Origin: Rehmannia glutinosa
Taxonomy: Eukaryota; Streptophyta; Magnoliopsida; Lamiales; Orobanchaceae
Direction: 5' to 3'
Assembly (NCBI GenBank): GCA_016081115.2
Contig: CM071935.1
Coordinates: 28,444,075-28,508,074, forward strand
DNA length: 64,000 nt
Shown here one piece after another: positions 1 to 11,001 of this stretch. Positions within the stretch are counted from its first letter, which is position 1. Every line of letters starts with the position of its first letter. The notes under the pieces are model-generated. The model was given only the letters and a program-made list of their open reading frames with translations. It had not been told where the DNA came from and ran no database searches. Position numbers and translations under genes: made by a program.

Positions 1-543
1 GAAATGTCGGCGTCCATTTTAGATCCGAGGGCGAGGGGAAGGGTACGACGACGACGGACGGCGGAGGAGAGGAAGGGTATGGCGACGAGGCGAGAGATTG
101 TTTGGGGCAATTCCATTCTGACTAAAAAGTAAACCCTAACTAATTAATTAGGAACAATAAAGACACCGGTTCTAGAACCAGTGTGAAAAAATGTGGTTTT
201 AAAAATATTATATACACTCTAGGTTCTATAACCTGGTCAAGATCCGATTTTAAAAATATTATAGACACCGATTCTATAACCGGTGTCGAAAGATCCGGTG
301 TCTAATCTAAACTAATTTATATAAATAGACACCGGTTTCGAAATCCGATGCGAAAATCGGTGTCTATTTGGGAAATGTTTTTACAATAGACACCGGTTTT
401 AGGAAACCGGTGTTATTTATAAAACGACAGCACTAATAAGACACCGGTTTCTTACAAAACCGGTGTTAAAAAGGAAAAGACACCAGTACAGTCATAAAAC
501 CGGTGTCTTTTTGGTGGTGTCTATCAGCAGTTTTCTTGTAGTG
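1..543. mobile_element. Terminal part of a CACTA (En/Spm-type) DNA transposon, cut by the window edge
   Basis: The segment ends at 531-543 with a terminus that reads CACTACAAGAAAA on the - strand, the canonical CACTA terminal inverted repeat. From about 160 to 515 the subterminal region holds roughly seven copies of a short inverted pair built on GACACCGG and CCGGTGTC, separated by a few bases. Arrays of short subterminal motifs are known as transposase binding sites in this superfamily. The first 110 bases are GC-rich and may belong to the element's interior or to captured sequence. CTA follows the terminus and would be one copy of the usual 3-bp target duplication; the other copy lies outside the window. 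No transposase coding is visible. Confidence 0.8.
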
Positions 544-856
544 CTATATGCAATAACTGGCTAGTCAGAGGAAAACAAATTAATGAATTTATTGTTGTAA
601 TTATGTGAATGCTTTATGTTATATTAAATATTGATAGATATAATCCTATTGAGCGAGATGAAGCTCGCGTCTATTATTATCATGACTTTCAGGTTGAGGA
701 ATCCGGCTGAAGATATGATGTTGTGGATAGTGGAATAAATCATGCTATATTTATATATTAAATAAATATGATCAGACTAAATTTTGGGTTTATATCTTTA
801 ATTCTTTTTTCGGTTTATGCTTGGGATAATTGTTGGATATTTAATTTGGAAGATGT
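544..856. other. AT-rich spacer
   Basis: I see no coding sequence and no repeat signature between the CACTA end and the ATT microsatellite. Confidence 0.5.
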
Positions 857-858
857 AA

Positions 859-909
<51 letters not shown>
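857..909. repeat. (ATT)n microsatellite
   Basis: About 17 ATT units run almost uninterrupted. They lie just 3' of the chitinase fragment on its coding (-) strand, close to where homology to chitinase stops. Confidence 0.95.
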
Positions 910-911
<2 letters not shown>

Positions 912-949
912 TTTTTCCCATAAGAATTAAAAATTCTAAATCAACTTTT

Positions 950-1181
950 TGATAATTATTGGCAACTCTAACTCCGTTATTGCCTTGCGGAGCGTAGCAT
1001 GGCCCGGCTTGACATCCGTTGCCGTAGTAAGGGTCGCCGGTGCCGCAATAGCCGAACTGATGCAGCACAAGTTGGCTGTGCAGCCGCAGTTCTGGGCGGA
1101 AACCCATTTTCTGGCGGCCAGAAGTATGGCCAGCAGGGTGTAAATTGCTAGCACAGATTTTTTTGTGCTAAGGAAATTCAT
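950..1181 (-). pseudogene. Truncated class IV chitinase: signal peptide and hevein chitin-binding domain only
   Basis: Reading from 1181 on the - strand, the first ~29 residues form a signal peptide (basic start, then a Leu/Ala/Ile core, cleavage after VSA). Next comes QNCGC and ANLCC, the start of a hevein domain. About 40 residues in, the frame shifts by one base: the rest of the domain (FGYCGTGD, then GCQAGPC and GNNGV) is in the next frame, so one base has been lost after the Cys-Cys pair. Homology stops soon after VANN, where the hinge and the GH19 catalytic domain should follow; the ATT microsatellite comes instead. Intact class IV chitinases are about 270 aa and secreted, and cut chitin. 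This copy has no catalytic part, so it is probably a pseudogene. A sequencing error could explain the frameshift but not the truncation. Confidence 0.85.
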
Positions 1182-1220
1182 TTTTGGTGTTGGTGTGGGA
1201 GGGCAAGTTAGAGAGTGATG

Positions 1221-1232
1221 GGTTATTTATAG
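1221..1232 (-). promoter_or_regulatory. TATA box of the chitinase relic
   Basis: The - strand reads CTATAAATAACC about 40-50 bases upstream of the ATG at 1181, the right spacing for a plant TATA box followed by a short leader. The promoter therefore seems to have survived better than the coding region. Confidence 0.6.
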
Positions 1233-1569
1233 TGTACATGCATAATTTGTATATATAGCAGCTAGTGGCATTGGAAAATTTTGTTTTAATGGATAATTGC
1301 TTTTTGACTTTGGACAAGGCCAACAAAACGTACGGATTTTCGGGTTTTGGGCTGCTTTTCTTAATATTACATTTTATCGTTGGGGGAAATTTTTAAAGTA
1401 CCCACTATAGATAGTGGATATTGTTTTCTATCCATAGACATAAGAAAACTCTTTTCTACCCAATTTGACAAAAACGCCCCTCATTTAATTTGAAGATTTT
1501 GAATTTTGAAACTGGTGCAATTAATGTTTTTCTTGAAAATCATGTACACTTTCCTCCAAATACACACAC

Positions 1570-2195
1570 CTATGTATAAAATCGTATACACATATCGTGC
1601 TCATATCGTGCTCATATCGTGCCCAAAATCATGTAATATCATGCATATCACACATATCGTGCCAATCTATATCGTGCCGGTACATATCGTGTCTCATTTA
1701 ATATTAGACACAATATCGTGCCTAATTTAAAATTGGGCAGGAAAATGAGGCACGATATCTTGCCTATAAAATAAATGGAACTTTGGCCAAGGGGGTCTAT
1801 GGGTGTGGGCCTATTCCCCATTCCTCTTTTTGCTTTATGTACCCTCCTTGGGGTTCTCGTATTCCTCCCTGGAATCATGTAGTGCCTTGAATTAGGTTTG
1901 GTCGGCCACGCCTCAACCAAAAAAAAAATCCTCTTTTTGCTTTAATTTTTTGATTTTAACAAGGAATCAAATACCGTGCCAATATAGGAAAGATATCGTT
2001 CCTCCAGTTAAAATAGGTACGATATCGTGCCTATATTTGGCACAAGCACGATATCGTGCCTAATTTTAACTGAGGCACGATATATTGTGTCTAATTTTAA
2101 CTGAGACACGATATATATCGTGCTTAATTTTAACTGAGGCACGATATATATCGTGCCTAATTTTTACTGAGGCACAATATATCGTGCCTTTTATA
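1570..2195. repeat. Array of short palindromic repeats (CACGATAT/ATATCGTG)
   Basis: The motif ATATCGTGCC, or its complement GGCACGATAT, recurs more than 15 times in two blocks, about 1570-1765 and 1975-2195. In the second block a unit of about 33 bp repeats head to tail: GGCACGATAT, ATATCGTGCC, then a TAATTTTAACTGA linker. Each unit is itself a near-perfect palindrome. The middle (1770-1930) is non-repetitive with a short A run. I see no coding sequence. The function is unknown; it could be subterminal transposon repeats or a small satellite. Confidence 0.75.
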
Positions 2196-4207
2196 TGTAT
2201 ATGTACATATTCTAAAAAATTGTCTATTAATTTTGAAAAATGTTTCAATAAAATTTAAAAATATTTGCAATTTATTAAAAAAATGTCAAAAATCCACAAA
2301 ATCATTTTAAAATCTAAATATTAAAATCTATAATTTATTTTAAAAATAAAAAAAGAATCGAAAAAAATCTATAATCTATAATTATTTTAAAATCTAAATA
2401 TTAAAATTTATAATTTATTTTAAATATGAAAATTAAAAAATAAATACACTTTTTTTAAACATTTGCCATTATTTAAAATATGGAAAATTATTTAAAAGTC
2501 ACAAAAATTGTTCAACAACATGAAAAGTGGATTAAAAAATGAAAATTGTTGAAGGCTTTCGAAAACATTTACTAAAAAATCAGATTTTTTATAAAATCCA
2601 AAAAGAGAGTAGAGAGAGAAAAAATAAAGAGATTGGGCCCTACCTACTTTTGCATTTAAAATATAAGGGTATTTGGGTAAAAGAACCACAAAAATGTGTA
2701 GAAAACATGGTTTTTTATTTCACATGTCAGAAAACTCTTTATCCTATCCTAAGTGGTTATTTCCCACAATTTGCTCTTTTATCGTTTCATTTGCTGTGTA
2801 AAATATGTATTTAATTAATGTTATAGAAAGTTTAAAGTGGCATACTACTCATCAATGTTTATAAACATGTAATTAGTTGGCCTCATTTAAGATCTAAATA
2901 GATGGATGATATATTGTAAAATATATATAGGGTTTATTAGATGAGAAACAACCAGTGAGGTTAGCTTAATTATATATAAATACCTCTTGATATTTGTTTT
3001 AGCTTACAAATTAAAATTTCACATTCACGATGTCTCAAGAAGGGTATTTGTTAAATAAATACAAACTTCAATAACGTATTTGTAATTTTGAGAGATAAAT
3101 AACTTTTTTTTTGTAAATAGTGTAGCTTTGTAATTATCTCAAATAAATAATTAAATATGACAATATCAATAGAGGAAGTTTTAAGTATGTTTATACGTAG
3201 AGTAATTATCGATCAATGAATTTTGAATCAAATTTGTGGTCCTAGGTTCAAATTCTCCATGGGCACATCTCAGTTAATTGACCAATATATCAGCATTATA
3301 GTCTTATTTCTAGGTGCAGGTTGGTGGTTCAAATCCCACTGGAAACCAACGGCTTATTAATTAAGGAGGGGGGAGGGCTAGAAGGGGGACAGCGTGACAT
3401 TAGACCCCTTGTGCATGAAATGTATAGGTGTTGTTGGGAATATGGAGCTAGTTGAGTCACATTTTGTGATTTACATTCTTTGAAGGCCTAGGGACAAGGA
3501 ACATGCCCTTTTAAGTTTTATTCTTTTGAATTCTAACTCAAGATGCTGAATAAATACTATAATTGTCAACATTTTGAAGAGATTTACACGTTTTCTAATC
3601 ACCCATTTCCATTATTAAGGGAAGGTGCCATAAATCTAAATCTTACTTACTACATAAGGAATAATTCATTCTAATTAAGAATTCAATTCCACCTAATCGA
3701 AAGAATTAATTTCTAACTCAAATTTAAATCTCAATTGGGTCATAATTCCACTATCCCAATTTACTACAAAATGAGTAGTTGAACAGAGTTTACATGTAAA
3801 GACTCGGTTCATTGGGACCAAATCATGTGTTCGGGATGAATTTTTGAATAACCAAAACAATATAATTAACTTATAAAAGTATAAAATATTTTACATGGAG
3901 ATTTGTGTTCAAAAGAATAGATATTTGTTTTTTTTTTTTTTCGAAATGAATAGATATTTGACCTAGTCTAGTGATCAGAACAAGAATTTCACAGTTGACG
4001 TAAATTGGTCTAACAATGACTCTTTCCAAACATGCATAATGTACATAATTAATGCTTTAGACCGCACACCCTCATTGACTGGACAATAAGTGGACCTTTT
4101 GTCTATAACCCTCAAACGCTGTACACCACCGAATTTGTCTTAAATTTTTATTTATTTATTTTTAAAAATTATTCCGAAATATAATTTTACTTCTTAAAAC
4201 AATATTT
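2196..4207. other. AT-rich intergenic sequence
   Basis: 2200-2480 is A-rich low-complexity sequence. Two places (about 3240-3255 and 3328-3343) resemble a tRNA B box (GGTTCAAAT followed by TCTCC or CCCACT), but no cloverleaf or A-box partner is convincing. I see no gene. Confidence 0.4.
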
Positions 4208-4345
4208 GGGATAATTAGAAAAATCTCCTAAAAGTTTGGGCTAATTACAAAAATATTAATTCAGAGATGTTTCAAAATTACAATATATCTACTTAGGTTT
4301 GATTATGTTTTAAATTTAATGGAGTAATTGTGATATTTTTGTAAG
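4208..4345. mobile_element. Half copy of the GGGATAATTAC MITE family
   Basis: It begins GGGATAATTAG and continues with the left-arm signature of the family (GTTTGGGCTAATTACAAAAAT, then a GATGTTTCAAAATTACA stretch). The right arm is missing or very diverged. Confidence 0.55.
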
Positions 4346-4789
4346 TGTTATGGGAATTTTTAAAAATACTTTTTTGCTTATTGATGCTGCAAAAAATCGG
4401 CAGATCACTCAAAGTCAATGATGGTCTGACTTCTTTTCCGGAGATGGTAATTCTTTGATCGGGAACATGTCTGCAACACCAACAGATGGTAAATGGATCG
4501 GCCCTAGGGTTGTCGCAGGGAGGCTTCTCTGACGCTCAAGTTAGTACCAGATGTAGGAGAATATCATAGCAAAAGACAATAAATTAATAATATGGAATAA
4601 TGAATTATGTAATGCAAGAAATAATAAAAAAAGGAATATTGGAAAAAATCCTTGTTGTCCTCAACATATGTTCCCAGGGCTGCGAAAGACGGACAGAGTA
4701 GTGCTGGAGTTAAGAAATTTTTTGAACTTTTTTCCTTAGTAGGATGCTTAGTGAAATTTTTGTAGGGAGTTAAGGATGGAGTGTCCTCC

Positions 4790-6860
4790 AAATGAGAGTT
4801 GAGTGATGAGTGGGAGATGAGTGAGGAGGAGAGCCCCCACAGCGGCTGGTCGCCCTACGTGCATGAATGTGTTAAAATCCGACTGTCCTCCTTCTTCATC
4901 ATTTTATTCTCCAACTTTCACATCATTTCACAACTATCACGTAAAATGATATTTTCTTGTATTTGTTACTACTTTGGGCTTTCAAAATGCATATCTTATC
5001 TATCTTCTATATCCTTCTCCATCTTTGGTAAGTATGATTCTCAATTGGGTTGAACCCTTGAGTTTTTTCTGGACTTTACTTGTAATTTCATATATGTTGT
5101 ATTAATTTGATGGAGGTTATGTACATTGATGATTTCTTGCTATAGAATTAGGATTGGTATTGATTTTTTGGCTCGATTTTATATACAAATAACATATACA
5201 ACTTTGTTTTCTATTTATGCATGTCAAGTGTTTGATATAATGCCTTAATGATAATTCACTCTTTTGGATGCTATCCTTGACTACATTTGATTGGAATCCA
5301 CATCTTGATCATGTTTATATATCTCTCATGTTCTTCACATGTTATTGTGATTCCTTGTACTCATAGCATGATATTCTCACGATAATTGCTCGTTTTTATC
5401 CTCATGCGCACTTTGATATCTATCTATGATGTTTTTTATTGTGCTAATAGTCTTTTTGATGATTCTAAAGAGGGAGAAAAACGAAATGAGCTCATAAGCT
5501 AATGGTAAGATCAAATGAACTAGAAAAAGCTCGCAGAAAAATCTCAGTCATAAAAAGCTATAAGCTGTGGATTGTTGTTGATTTTATTGAGCCTTATGAC
5601 TAATGAGTTTTTTTTTATAGTGGGAGCTTTTAAGCTTTTAAGCTCTTGAGTTTTTAAGCTATTTTACAAAAGTTAAGTTTCTAGCTTATAAGTTGTTTGC
5701 TTCTATACCTAAGCATGTTGATAAGGGGAGCTTTTAAAACTTGTTTTGAAAACCTTTTGCTCCTTATCCATATGATTTTTGTCTTGAGAAGTGTTGCTTA
5801 AAATGGATAGATTTTTTTTACCGGAAAAACTTGTTTCATTTAAAATTCGCTCTCTTAAAATTATTTTGGTTTGTAATCATCAAAAAGGGGGAGTTTGTTA
5901 GATCAATATTTTTATTTTGATTTTGATGATTCATATAAATGAGTTTTATATCAAAACAATATTTTCAAATGTTATCCAAATACTTCAAAATATTTTTATT
6001 GATTTATACTAAGTTTTTGAAGTGCTTCTTGAACTTTATTTTTGACAAAAATCGGACAACTTCTCTGTGAAAAGGTCGACCGGTCGCCCTATAGAGAGAC
6101 CCGTACCTAGAAGTTTGCAAACAGAAAACAAACAGAGAGCTGGAATAGGGGAGGGCGATCGGTCGCCCTATAGGAGCGACCGGTGCCTGAAGAAAATGTG
6201 TTTTTCTTGTTTTCTTCTCTGTTTCTCGAGCGAACGGTCACTATCCACAGCAACTTGCCGCCCCACACAGTGATCGGTCGCCCTACACAGTGACCGATCG
6301 TCCTATATGCCATCCTGTGTCAAAAACACTTTTCAATGGCTTTAAAATTCAAATTCTCAACATAGCGACCGGTTGCTATAGTCTTTTGACAGCAGAAATT
6401 ATCCGTTGCAGCAGACACTTCTCATGAAAATGTGGGTTTTCATTTATTAACTATTTTTGGAGTTATTTTTTATCTTTCTTTTGCAGACAAATTGAAATTA
6501 AGAGGAGCCTATGTTGGGGACTACATGTTGGAGCTCTCTTTAAATATATAAAGGATTGAAGGATCAATTACAAAACAATACTCTACAACACAACAAGAAA
6601 AATCAACAAAATATCTTATTCTTCATTTTCAACATTCTTGTTGTAATAGCCCAATTATATCACTTTCACATCTTGATTACACTTGCACTTTTGAGTTGTA
6701 GTATTTCATTCAAAGTGTATATTGATTGTATTTACAATATCATCCAAAACAAGACATACTTGTTAAGTGTTCTTTTGGTAAGAGCATACTTGATTGATTC
6801 ATTAGGTGTTGGAGAGTTTGGTGCTCTTCATTATTGTAAGAATAGTTTGGTGCTCTAAAA
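4790..6860 (+). mobile_element. 3' end of a SIRE-like Ty1/copia retrotransposon with its LTR (from 5896)
   Basis: This stretch resembles 41640-43300 of the decayed copia element farther right. Shared landmarks, in order, are a long non-coding region with repeated AAGCTTTTAAGCT-type words, the phrase GTAATCATCAAA, a purine tract (AAAAAGGGGGAG at about 5883-5893), and the LTR start TGTTAGAT at 5896. A TATA-like word (AATATATAAAGG) followed by a similar leader lies at about 6543-6555, matching the TATA position of the other LTR. The LTR loses similarity after about 6860, and no TG...CA end could be fixed. No pol coding remains, so this is a truncated 3' fragment. Confidence 0.65.
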
Positions 6861-6989
6861 ATTTCACATGACCTTGTCCTGTCTGTGTGCACGGTTCCTG
6901 CGAAATACGACGTTTGGCTGATTTTGTTTTTTCTAACCACGCGAGGACTGAAAAGGGGATCTAGGAAAGCAACTTAAAAAGGAGAATTA

Positions 6990-7960
6990 AACCTAAAGGT
7001 TGATATAACAAATGAGAGGAGAAAAAAAAATGGCTAAGAAGGGATCTAAGAGAACAACACGAGATTGTTATCAACCACGAAGGCACGAAGGTTCGAGATT
7101 GTGAAAATCGATTTATTCGCGAGGGTTTCATCATCATAGTATAGAGCTTTTCGTTTCTTTCTTATTACATGTTTGACTCTTTGTTTACAAATTTTCTATG
7201 GATTTGAAGACAATCATGTTAGGCTAATTCTTTTGATTCTAGGACTTGATCAAGACTATGGATTGTGTTAACTCTGATTTGATTGTTTGATAGTAATCGT
7301 TTCTCTTAATCTATTTGTGAATCCATGTGCTTATTTCTTGTGGGTTGTTTGGCCAATAATTTACATGTTTAATAGTTAGATCATAATTCGAAAGATGAGT
7401 TGTAACATTAGATAACGATTTTCAACATAAATGGGAGTAGAGTCGGGAGGCTTATGATATTTGTGGGGGTTTCTATTTAGTTCTCTATACGTTTGGGAGT
7501 TTATATTGGTTGTCGAGTAGGGATGCTAGCAATTCAGTATTGATCTACGGTTTGTTGTTTTGGGAGAGGGAATAAACTAGTTAGGAATTAAACTCATAGG
7601 TACATGGAAATTGGTTATTGTGAAACGCAACTTGGAAATAATATTGATGAAACATGTCGAGATCGTAGTCCTAGAATTGCTTTTGCTAATTGGTTATTTC
7701 TCGTGAAGTTTGACGATTTATTGATAATTTGATATTTTGTTGTAGTTTTCTAGTAGTAAGTAGAAAATCACTTTGTTTTACGATCTCCCCAATAAAATTG
7801 AATTACGATATTTACGGTATTTTATGTGTTTTGAGTCAATCCAGAGGAATACGACTTTGCTTGCCACTGTCTATTAACTACATCGTACACTTGCGGTTTA
7901 GCTTAAAAAATTTTAGCAATCAGTGATCATTATTGTATTTTCTTTATTTTAATCTTTTCA
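6990..7960 (+). mobile_element. Retrotransposon leader-like region (gypsy/LARD type)
   Basis: Non-coding sequence ends near 7840-7900 with 'ggaatacgactttgcttgcc...cgtacacttgcgg', wording typical of the region between LTR and gag in large plant gypsy or LARD elements. Related phrases occur at 34790-34900 (+) and 12120-12190 (-). No frames and no LTR ends can be set. Confidence 0.35.
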
Positions 7961-9350
7961 CGTCTATTAGGAGTTCTGTTCATATATTTTTTTTCGAGTT
8001 AATTGATAATGATATGTTTAAAATATATCATTGGGGGAGGGATTTGTTTGATTTGACCATCCGATAATTCAGGAAACACATTGTTGATAGAAAACAAACT
8101 CAATTTGATGATGAGAAGAATGGTGCTAAACGCATCAATTTCTCTGAGAATCTGAGGTTTTACTTTAGCATTCCAAATCTGGTTTTATGAGTCTTGTTCG
8201 GAGGTTAATACCAAGATTTATACTCGTATTGGAGGAGCATGGGAAGACTGGAGAGAAGGAGAAAGAGAGAGATGAGATGCAGAGGATAACTGGGAAGAAG
8301 AGCCACTAGATAGAAATGCAACTGGTAACACATGAAGTTGAGAGGCAATATGAGAAGTGTTGGGAGGGGATAAATTTGAGGAGGCATGAGGAAACAAGGA
8401 TATATAAGGAAATTAATCCTCATTGAAAACCATTGTTCGTGCTATGTATACTCTACCATCGGAGCTAAAACACTTATAACCATGATGAGTAGGACTGTAC
8501 TCAAGGAAAACACACTTGGTGGACCTATATTGTAGTTTGGGTGATTATAAGGTCTAATGTAAGGAAAACAGGCACATCTAAAGGACTTTAAGAATCTGTA
8601 ATTGAGAAATTTATGAAATGGAATCTGAAAGGAAGACTGACAAACAAGGGAATGGGAAGGAAGTCGATTCTGATATATGTTGCGGTAAGCATCCCACCAA
8701 TACTTGGAAGGTAGCGAGGATTGGGCGAGAAGAGATATACCAGTTTCAACAATATGTTGGTGTTTTCGTTCCGCTATGCCATTTTGTTGGGGTGTGTGTG
8801 GGCAAGGGTGTCGGAAAAGTATACCAAGGTGATCAAGTACAGATTTGAGACTTTGAAATTCACCCCCCTCTTTGCATTAAATTATCTTTCAAGCATTGTG
8901 TTGAAATTTATGAATGTAGAATAAACTTCAGATTTCTTGCACAAAGGATATATCCAAGTGTATTTAGAATGATCATCAATAAAATGCACATAATATCTAA
9001 AATTATCTCGAGATTGACAGAAAATTTGGACCCCACACTTCCGAATGAATTAAGGAAAAAGGGGAAAATTCTTTAGAAGCAACAAAGGGAAAATTCATTT
9101 GATGAAGCTTTCCAAATTTGCAAGCCTCACAAAAATTGAGTTTATTCAAGGAACAAGGTTCATGAACAAACTTAAGAACACAAGATAAGATATTATTACA
9201 AGGGTGTCCAAGTCTATTATGCCATATATGGATATCACTTACAGTGGAACCATTTGTACAGAACTTGAATACAACTATGGACTAGGTGTGTCTCGGACTT
9301 GGACTTGGGTGATTGTGGGAGAGATGAAATGGAAGATATGAGAGATATAA

Positions 9351-9707
9351 CTAGTAGAGGCCATCCTTAAGTGCCCCTTTCAGTAGAATTTTGTGAGTGC
9401 TCAATTCATTGACAAGACAATGAGTAGAGTGAAATTCAATGTACACATGATTGTCATTAAGAAACTTAGAAATGCTAAGAAGGTTTTTAGTAACATCTGG
9501 AACAAAAAGAATGTGTTGAAGGTTTAAGAAATTAGATGGGTGAATATCAAGAAGAGAAGATTGACCAATATGAGAAATATTAAGAGATGAACCATTTCTA
9601 ACAACAAGCTTATCCTTACCATGATATGGAGTTTGCAAAGATAGGTTCCTCAAGCTATTTGTGATGTGATGAGTTGCCCCGATGTCGAGGTACCATTCTG
9701 AATCCAC
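9351..9707 (-). pseudogene. copia protease and pol N-terminus fragment
   Basis: The frame reads WYLDIGATHHIT at residues 5-16, the copia aspartic protease region that is normally D-S/T-G-A followed by HHI/V. It continues through LLSISKFLNDN to KDGLY, the usual lead-in to integrase. The catalytic triplet is DIG instead of DSG or DTG, so protease activity was probably lost even before the stops downstream. About 119 codons remain. Confidence 0.8.
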
Positions 9708-9765
9708 AGACTGAGTGGGAGTGACAGAGTAGGCCTGAGAGCTATGTGTGATACCTGGAGAAATA

Positions 9766-10137
9766 TTATGTGAAACACCACAATAGAAGCATTAGACGTA
9801 TGATGTGTTGGTAAAGCGTAAGATGGTTGAGGAATGTGAGTTGCAACATGAGCTTGAAATGTGGACTGGGAGAGTTTTGAGGATTCACAGGTCTGGAATC
9901 AAAACCAGTGAAGTTAATATCAAACTGTTTGTAGCATTTTGAAGCTACATGATTGTTACGACCACAAATTTGACAAATAAGTCTAGATCCCCTATGAAAT
10001 CTTCCTCTACCACGCTGTTTGCCACCTGCAAAGCCACCTCTCAGAGGGCGAAATTCAGTGAATGATTGCGTCTGAGCAACATTAAGAGATGGTGAGGGAA
10101 GAGGAGATGATACATCAGGGGAATGAAATTGCTTCAA
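9766..10137 (-). pseudogene. copia gag C-terminus with CCHC zinc knuckle
   Basis: Residues in the middle read CQICGRNNHVASKC, a C-X2-C-X4-H-X4-C nucleic-acid binding knuckle, preceded by a Gly/Arg-rich stretch (GGFAGGKQRGRGRFHRG). It continues the gag fragment at 10182-10547 after a break in frame. Confidence 0.8.
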
Positions 10138-10181
10138 TCACATTTCATGAGTTTGTAGTGCAAATTGCACCTCAGAGATAC

Positions 10182-10547
10182 TTAACGCACCAATTTGAGA
10201 AGTGAGATTAGCAATGACCGATTCGAATTCTGGACCCAATCCATATGAAGAACCAAATCATCATCAGAGATGGTTTGTCCAGATTGAATATCTGCAATTA
10301 AATTCATCTTTAACACATAATCTTCAACACTCATATCTCCTTTCTTTATTGTTTGAAGAAGTAGACGAAGATGCATAACTCTAGCCTTTGAATTTGGTCG
10401 AAATAGATTCTCCAAAACTCTCCAAATATCATAAGAAGATGTACATCTTTGAATATGCCATAACATTCCTTCAGAAATCGAACTTAACATCCAGCTATAC
10501 AAAAATTGATCCTTCCTCAACCAAACAGAGTAATTCAGATTAATCAA
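10182..10547 (-). pseudogene. copia gag (UBN2-like) fragment
   Basis: The frame contains YDIWRVLENLF, SKARVMHLR and MSVEDYVLKM, hallmarks of plant copia gag proteins. The N-terminal 60 or so residues expected before this point lie in broken frames up to about 10740. Confidence 0.8.
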
Positions 10548-10769
10548 CGAATTATTAGTAGTTTCATCATAAACAAATTGAGATGGAACATATTCTGTGC
10601 CAAGAAGAAATGAGTCAAATCATGTGCAGCAGATGTGGCAAGCACCTATGCACGCCAAAAATTATAGTTGTTATGATCTAACCTAATTGTGAGAGTATTC
10701 ATGGTAGGCAAGCCAAGGAACGCCATTTACGCTGCGAGAAGAAGATGAAATCCAAAGAAAAATTATGCC

Positions 10770-10783
10770 GACTCTTGATACCA
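10770..10783 (-). other. Primer binding site of the copia element
   Basis: The - strand reads TGGTATCAAGAGTC four bases downstream of the LTR end, matching the start of the initiator-methionine tRNA primer site (TGGTATCA) used by most plant copia elements. Confidence 0.75.
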
Positions 10784-10787
10784 TTTA

Positions 10788-11001
10788 TGATATAAAGTGA
10801 ACCCATTATCTTAAGAGAGAAGAGAGAGTATTATTGGACTGTAAAACCGATTTTATCAGCTGATGGTACAGATTTATGTATACATGAGATGATAGGATAG
10901 CTGCTAGCTGGATTGTTAAGAGTCAGTTACAATTAACTAATTTTCTACTAATTCTATTGCTAACAGAGTAGTTAACACTGTGTATCTAGAGTACTCTAAC
11001 A
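10788..11001 (-). repeat. 5' LTR (214 bp) of the - strand copia element
   Basis: On the - strand it begins TGTTAGAGTA and ends ATATCA, giving TG...CA ends, with the primer site directly after. The matching 3' LTR is not in the window. Confidence 0.7.

Larger units (their letters stand above)
8200..11001 (-). mobile_element. Ty1/copia retrotransposon on the - strand, truncated between integrase and RT
   Basis: In - strand order: 5' LTR (10788-11001), primer binding site, gag, CCHC knuckle, protease, integrase zinc-binding region, then part of the integrase core, ending at about 8200 in the linker before reverse transcriptase. RT, RNase H and the 3' LTR are absent. The integrase H-H-C-C region sits at about 9235-9080 (frames containing RLGHPC and CEACKFGKLH). 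Several stops and frameshifts break the pol frame, so the element is dead. Confidence 0.85.

Noticed and set aside
3240..3345. Possible tRNA or SINE B-box words
   Set aside because: No A box at the right distance, no cloverleaf, no poly(A) tail or target duplication.
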